A DNA stretch of 41,173 nucleotides from Opitutales bacterium (GTDB lineage: Bacteria > Verrucomicrobiota > Verrucomicrobiia > Opitutales > T3Sed10-336). Location: positions 1 to 41,173 of the forward strand of contig JAIUMY010000020.1 in the NCBI GenBank assembly GCA_022565335.1, written 5' to 3'. Both the position numbers and the translations under genes were made by a program. Positions within the stretch are counted from its first letter, which is position 1. Every line of letters begins with the position of its first letter. Positions 37,835 through 41,173 of the stretch are shown piece by piece. The notes below the pieces were generated by a model. That model was not told the DNA's origin. It worked only from the letters and a program-made list of their open reading frames with translations, and did no database searches.

Positions 37835-38332
37835 TTAAGGAACAGCAAAATGGGCTTCGGTCCATAGGTCAAACTCCCGTTCCTGGCGGAATCCCCCGGC
37901 GGCCCAAGAGGCCAGAAAGGGCTCGGAAGACCCGTCGGGGAAAAAACGAACGCGTTCGATCGCACGGGTATCGACCAATTGACCCCGAATAAGAATCATT
38001 TCCGTGCGGGCGCGGCGTTGCTGAAATTCAAATTCCACAGGGAAGTCCTCCGTTCCGACGGGACCAAATTCATGGGTGCCGGAGGGGTTTCTAACGATGA
38101 ATTTGCGGTTTTCTGAATCAAAGCGCAGGTGGGTTTCCTCATTGTTAGCGAGGGCGCGGTAGCGGGCCTCCATGATGGCGTTTTGCAAATGGGTTTCAAC
38201 GCTTCGGTCTTCGTCGAAGTCGATTATCACGTTAATAGCCACGATGGACAGACCACCCACCAAGGCGATAAGCGCCATCACCAGAATCAGCTCCAGCAGC
38301 GTAAAACCCGCGTGTAAACTGCGCAAAATCAC
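37835..38332 (-). CDS. GspH-like type II pseudopilin
   Basis: HAGFTLLELILVMALIALVGGLSIVAIN; adjacent to gspG. Confidence 0.85.
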   Translation of the reverse strand: MILRSLHAGFTLLELILVMALIALVGGLSIVAINVIIDFDEDRSVETHLQNAIMEARYRALANNEETHLRFDSENRKFIVRNPSGTHEFGPVGTEDFPVEFEFQQRRARTEMILIRGQLVDTRAIERVRFFPDGSSEPFLASWAAGGFRQEREFDLWTEAHFAVP

Positions 38333-38796
38333 CAGTTGCCGATGTTTTGGTCGCTATCCACCCCATCCGGGCCGAAGGAGAAAACGTCGGGGCCGGTGTC
38401 ATTCCGCTGGCCGGGATAACGGTATTGGTATTCATTGCCCCAAGGGTCCTTGGGGACCGAATTGGCATTCAGGTAAGGCCCCCGCCAATTGCCGGACCCT
38501 CCCGTGGGATCGGTGATTAAAGCCTGCAGTCCCTCCTCGGTCGTCGGGTAACGGCCCATGTGAATGCGAAAGGTGGTCAGGGGCGCTTGAATAGAGTCTT
38601 CCACCCAGATCTCCGCAGCTTGCTCACTGGAGCCTTCGAAAATGCGGGTTACCTGAGTAATGCCCAGTGATATGATAAGGACGATGATGGCCAGGACCAC
38701 GACTACCTCCAGGATGGTAAAGGCGCTTCGGTGCGTTGTTTTGCGGTCGAGGGGGTAGCTCTGAAAAGCCGAATGGGGAGATAGCGATAGATTCAT
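38329..38796 (-). CDS. gspG: Type II secretion major pseudopilin GspG
   Basis: AFTILEVVVVLAIIVLI...GRYPTTEEGLQALITDPTGGSGNWRGPYLNANSVPKDPWGNEYQYRYPGQ. Confidence 0.95.
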   Translation of the reverse strand: MNLSLSPHSAFQSYPLDRKTTHRSAFTILEVVVVLAIIVLIISLGITQVTRIFEGSSEQAAEIWVEDSIQAPLTTFRIHMGRYPTTEEGLQALITDPTGGSGNWRGPYLNANSVPKDPWGNEYQYRYPGQRNDTGPDVFSFGPDGVDSDQNIGNW

Positions 38797-38911
38797 GGTG
38801 AAAATATAATAAGATTCCCACTTTAAGACAATTCCAAAGAAGGATTGTTCAAAGGCCGTAAATTGGTTTCTTTGTATCTTTACTGAAAAACCAGAAGAAT
38901 CTCAATTAGAC

Positions 38912-38939
38912 TTGCCCGATGGCGGTTATTTGCTAGGGT
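38912..38939 (+). promoter_or_regulatory. Putative promoter of cysI, possibly leaderless
   Basis: TTGCCC-16 nt-TAGGGT, 6 nt before ATG 38946. Confidence 0.35.
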
Positions 38940-38945
38940 GAAACT

Positions 38946-40622
38946 ATGATATCCGACTCATCTGCACCGAAAAAGCTTGCGCACAACGAAGAGGTCAAAA
39001 AGGCCAGCCATTATTTGCGGGGGACCTTGCTGAAAAGCATGGAAGACCCGGTTACCGGCAGCATTCCTGATGACGATGCGGGTTTGACGAAGTTTCACGG
39101 TCTTTACTTGCAGGATGATCGCGATTTGCGTCAGGACCGGCGCAAGCGCAAATTGGAAAAGGCCTTTTGCTTCATGATTCGCATACGGGTGCCCGGCGGG
39201 GTTGCGACGCCGGAGCAATATTTGATGATCGATGATCTGGCCCAACGTTACGCCAACGGGACGATCCGCTTGACCACCCGGCAGGCCTTTCAGTTTCACG
39301 GTTTGTTGAAAGGGAACGTGAAGCCGGTGATCCAACATTTGGATAAAGTGTGCATGGATTCTTTGGCCGCCTGCGGTGATGTGAATCGCAACGTTATGTG
39401 CAACACCCTGCCGGAAAAATCGGCGGTTCATCGTGAGGTTTATGAAACGTCCTGTGCGATTAGCCAGCATTTGACCCCCCGCACCCGGGCCTATCATGAA
39501 ATCTGGTTGGATGAGAAACCCGTTGCCGGAGGAGATGATGAGCCCATTTACGGCGAGACTTATTTGCCGCGGAAATTCAAAATTGGAATCACCGTTCCGC
39601 CGGACAATGATGTGGATGTGTTTTCCCAGGACCTGGGCTATATCGCGGTTGTCGAAGATGGCCAGTTGGTGGGTTTCAATGTCGTTGTCGGCGGTGGCAT
39701 GGGGCGGACCCATGGCAATGCCAAAACCTATGCGCGCTTGGCCGATGTGCTCGGTTTTTGTACCCCTGATCAAGCGGTGGCAGTGGCCGAAGCGGTGGTT
39801 AAGGCGCAGCGCGATCATGGAGACCGCAGTGATCGCAAGCATGCCCGGTTGAAATATACCATTGATGACCATGGAATCGATTGGTTTCGCCAAGAGGTGG
39901 AAAAACATTTGGGGTGGAAACTGGATAAGGGGCGGGAAGTCACCCTGACCCATAATTCAGACCGCTATGGCTGGCAAAAAGACGAAGATGGGTTGTGGTA
40001 TTTTACGCCTTTCATTCTTTCCGGTCGGATCAAGGATACCGATGAAGCAAAATACCTCACGGGATTGCGCGAGATCGCGAAAATTCACCAAGGGGACTTT
40101 CGCCTGACGCCCAATCAAAATATTATGATTGGGCGGGTTTCGGAAGAGGAAAAACCGCGTATTCAGGCCTTGTTGGAGGAGTATAAATTGGACCAGACCC
40201 ATGAGCGCTCGGGGCTTCGCCTCAACGCGATGGCCTGTGTCGCTTTACCGACTTGTGGCTTGGCTTTGGCGGAGAGTGAGCGTTTTCTGCCGCGAATGAT
40301 TGAGCGATTGGAAACCGAGTTGGAAAAGGTCGGTTTGCAGGATGATGAAATCAGTCTGCGAATCACCGGTTGTCCCAACGGGTGTGCTCGTCCCTATTTG
40401 GCGGAAATCGGCCTGGTCGGTAAGGTTCCGGGGAAATACAATTTGTATCTCGGTGCCAAGCATGACGGTTCACGTCTCAACGAGGAATATGGAAGCAGTC
40501 TTACCGAAGAGGAAATCGTCGAAACCTTGAAACCGATTTTCCGCTCCTACGCTGAGGAGCGTGAGAAGGGTGAACGTTTCGGGGACTTTTGCGTTCGCCA
40601 GGGTCTGATTACCCCGCGTTAG
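38946..40622 (+). CDS. cysI: Assimilatory sulfite reductase hemoprotein subunit
   Basis: LTKFHGLYLQDDRDLRQDRRKRKLEKAFCFMIRIRVPGGVATPEQYL..GTIRLTTRQAFQFHG..AACGDVNRNVMC; ACVALPTCGLALAESER; ITGCPNGCARPYLAEIG. Confidence 0.96.
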   Translation: MISDSSAPKKLAHNEEVKKASHYLRGTLLKSMEDPVTGSIPDDDAGLTKFHGLYLQDDRDLRQDRRKRKLEKAFCFMIRIRVPGGVATPEQYLMIDDLAQRYANGTIRLTTRQAFQFHGLLKGNVKPVIQHLDKVCMDSLAACGDVNRNVMCNTLPEKSAVHREVYETSCAISQHLTPRTRAYHEIWLDEKPVAGGDDEPIYGETYLPRKFKIGITVPPDNDVDVFSQDLGYIAVVEDGQLVGFNVVVGGGMGRTHGNAKTYARLADVLGFCTPDQAVAVAEAVVKAQRDHGDRSDRKHARLKYTIDDHGIDWFRQEVEKHLGWKLDKGREVTLTHNSDRYGWQKDEDGLWYFTPFILSGRIKDTDEAKYLTGLREIAKIHQGDFRLTPNQNIMIGRVSEEEKPRIQALLEEYKLDQTHERSGLRLNAMACVALPTCGLALAESERFLPRMIERLETELEKVGLQDDEISLRITGCPNGCARPYLAEIGLVGKVPGKYNLYLGAKHDGSRLNEEYGSSLTEEEIVETLKPIFRSYAEEREKGERFGDFCVRQGLITPR

Positions 40623-40851
40623 ACATTTGCATCAGAGGTTGGCCTGTCCGGCCGATGCCGAACCGCCGCAGGTAGCTTCGACTGGAGATTGCGGCAAAAC
40701 CCTTACCCCAGTCCAAAGGTCCTGCGGCCGTTACGCTATACAAGTTTTCCCTCAAAGTATTTCCAGCTCAGACTCAGGACACTTGATTCCAGTGAAGTAA
40801 AGGTGACACCAGTGGAATTTTTTTAAGGTAAAAGGCGTACGCATTTGGTAA

Positions 40852-40973
40852 GTCCCAGAGGGACGGCAAGAGGATAGCCGTGGATGAAAATCCACGGAAT
40901 AGGCTTTTCGATGTCGGGTTTCCGGGAAAGGTGGGGCAGTCCGGAGACTGCGGCTGGAGAAAGCGGCTGCCGC
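40852..40973. other. Cluster of short perfect hairpins in noncoding DNA
   Basis: GTCCC-AGA-GGGAC (40852..40864), CCGTGGAT-GAAA-ATCCACGG (40878..40897), GCAGTC-CGGA-GACTGC (40936..40951), GCGG-CTG-CCGC (40963..40973). Confidence 0.7.
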
Positions 40974-40992
40974 GCGGTGTGGTGGGGCGTGT

Positions 40993-41162
40993 GTTTATGT
41001 CCCTGGCTTGAAGCACTCCGCGCAGGGACACGAGGTCCCCGCTTGGCACAAAAAGCGAACGGGGGCCTTGCGCCCCTGTGCGCAATGCTTCGGAAAACGG
41101 AAATGTACGCCCCTTTTCGACAGCGAGCGGGGACTTCATGTCCCTGTGCGCAACACTCCGGA
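40993..41162. repeat. BIME/REP-like cluster of ~40-nt palindromic repeats
   Basis: R1 (41011..) inverted relative to R2 (41055..41094) and R3 (41123..41162); partial R0 at 40993..41021; cores GGGAC-ACGAG-GTCCC, GGGGC-CTTGC-GCCCC, GGGAC-TTCAT-GTCCC. Confidence 0.75.
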
Positions 41163-41173
41163 GGCCACGGAAA

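Noticed and set aside
38710-38730. GspG with Ala instead of Gly before FTILE
   Set aside because: Considered as an unusual prepilin cleavage site, but 'AFTLxE' leaders are common in pseudopilins of this kind of bacterium.
38958-39953. 331-aa minus-strand ORF
   Set aside because: Antisense to cysI, which is unambiguous; a shadow ORF.
40774-41139. 121-aa minus-strand ORF
   Set aside because: Covers the hairpin/repeat cluster; composition follows the palindromic DNA rather than a protein family.
1-41173. CRISPR, toxin-antitoxin, defence or prophage systems
   Set aside because: Looked for regular repeats, small adjacent gene pairs, integrases, transposases and nuclease/helicase modules; none seen. 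The PIN domain protein is a YacL-like membrane protein, not a VapC pair, and the EVE protein stands alone.

Overview
This 41 kb window looks like ordinary, gene-dense chromosome from a Verrucomicrobia/Opitutales-like bacterium (the lineage is inferred from gene content only). Confident calls include ndk, uppP, yidC, a YebC-family regulator, metX, a class IV (IlvE-type) aminotransferase, an EVE-domain protein, a PIN/TRAM protein, an LptF/G permease, a TolC-like outer-membrane protein, a YmdB-type phosphoesterase, an MMPL/RND exporter, queF, a DAHP synthase, a fasciclin protein, glgB, a giant alpha-2-macroglobulin, GspG/GspH pseudopilins next to a membrane P-loop NTPase, and cysI. I saw no tRNA, rRNA, CRISPR array, transposase or phage. 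I did not find a clear defence or mobile system. The least explained items are: (1) a cluster of inverted and direct ~40-nt palindromic repeats with compensatory stem changes and GAAA-loop hairpins at the right edge; (2) an STN-like insert inside the 2.1 kaa alpha-2-macroglobulin; (3) a cysteine-free FmdB-like protein alongside a normal one; (4) a P-loop NTPase fused to a GspG/GspH operon; (5) a divergent GH67-like protein; (6) a 31-aa bS22/mS38-type ribosomal protein gene missing from the ORF track; and (7) -10-like hexamers 6-7 nt upstream of several ATGs, suggesting leaderless transcription. All family assignments are from reading motifs by eye; no searches were run.
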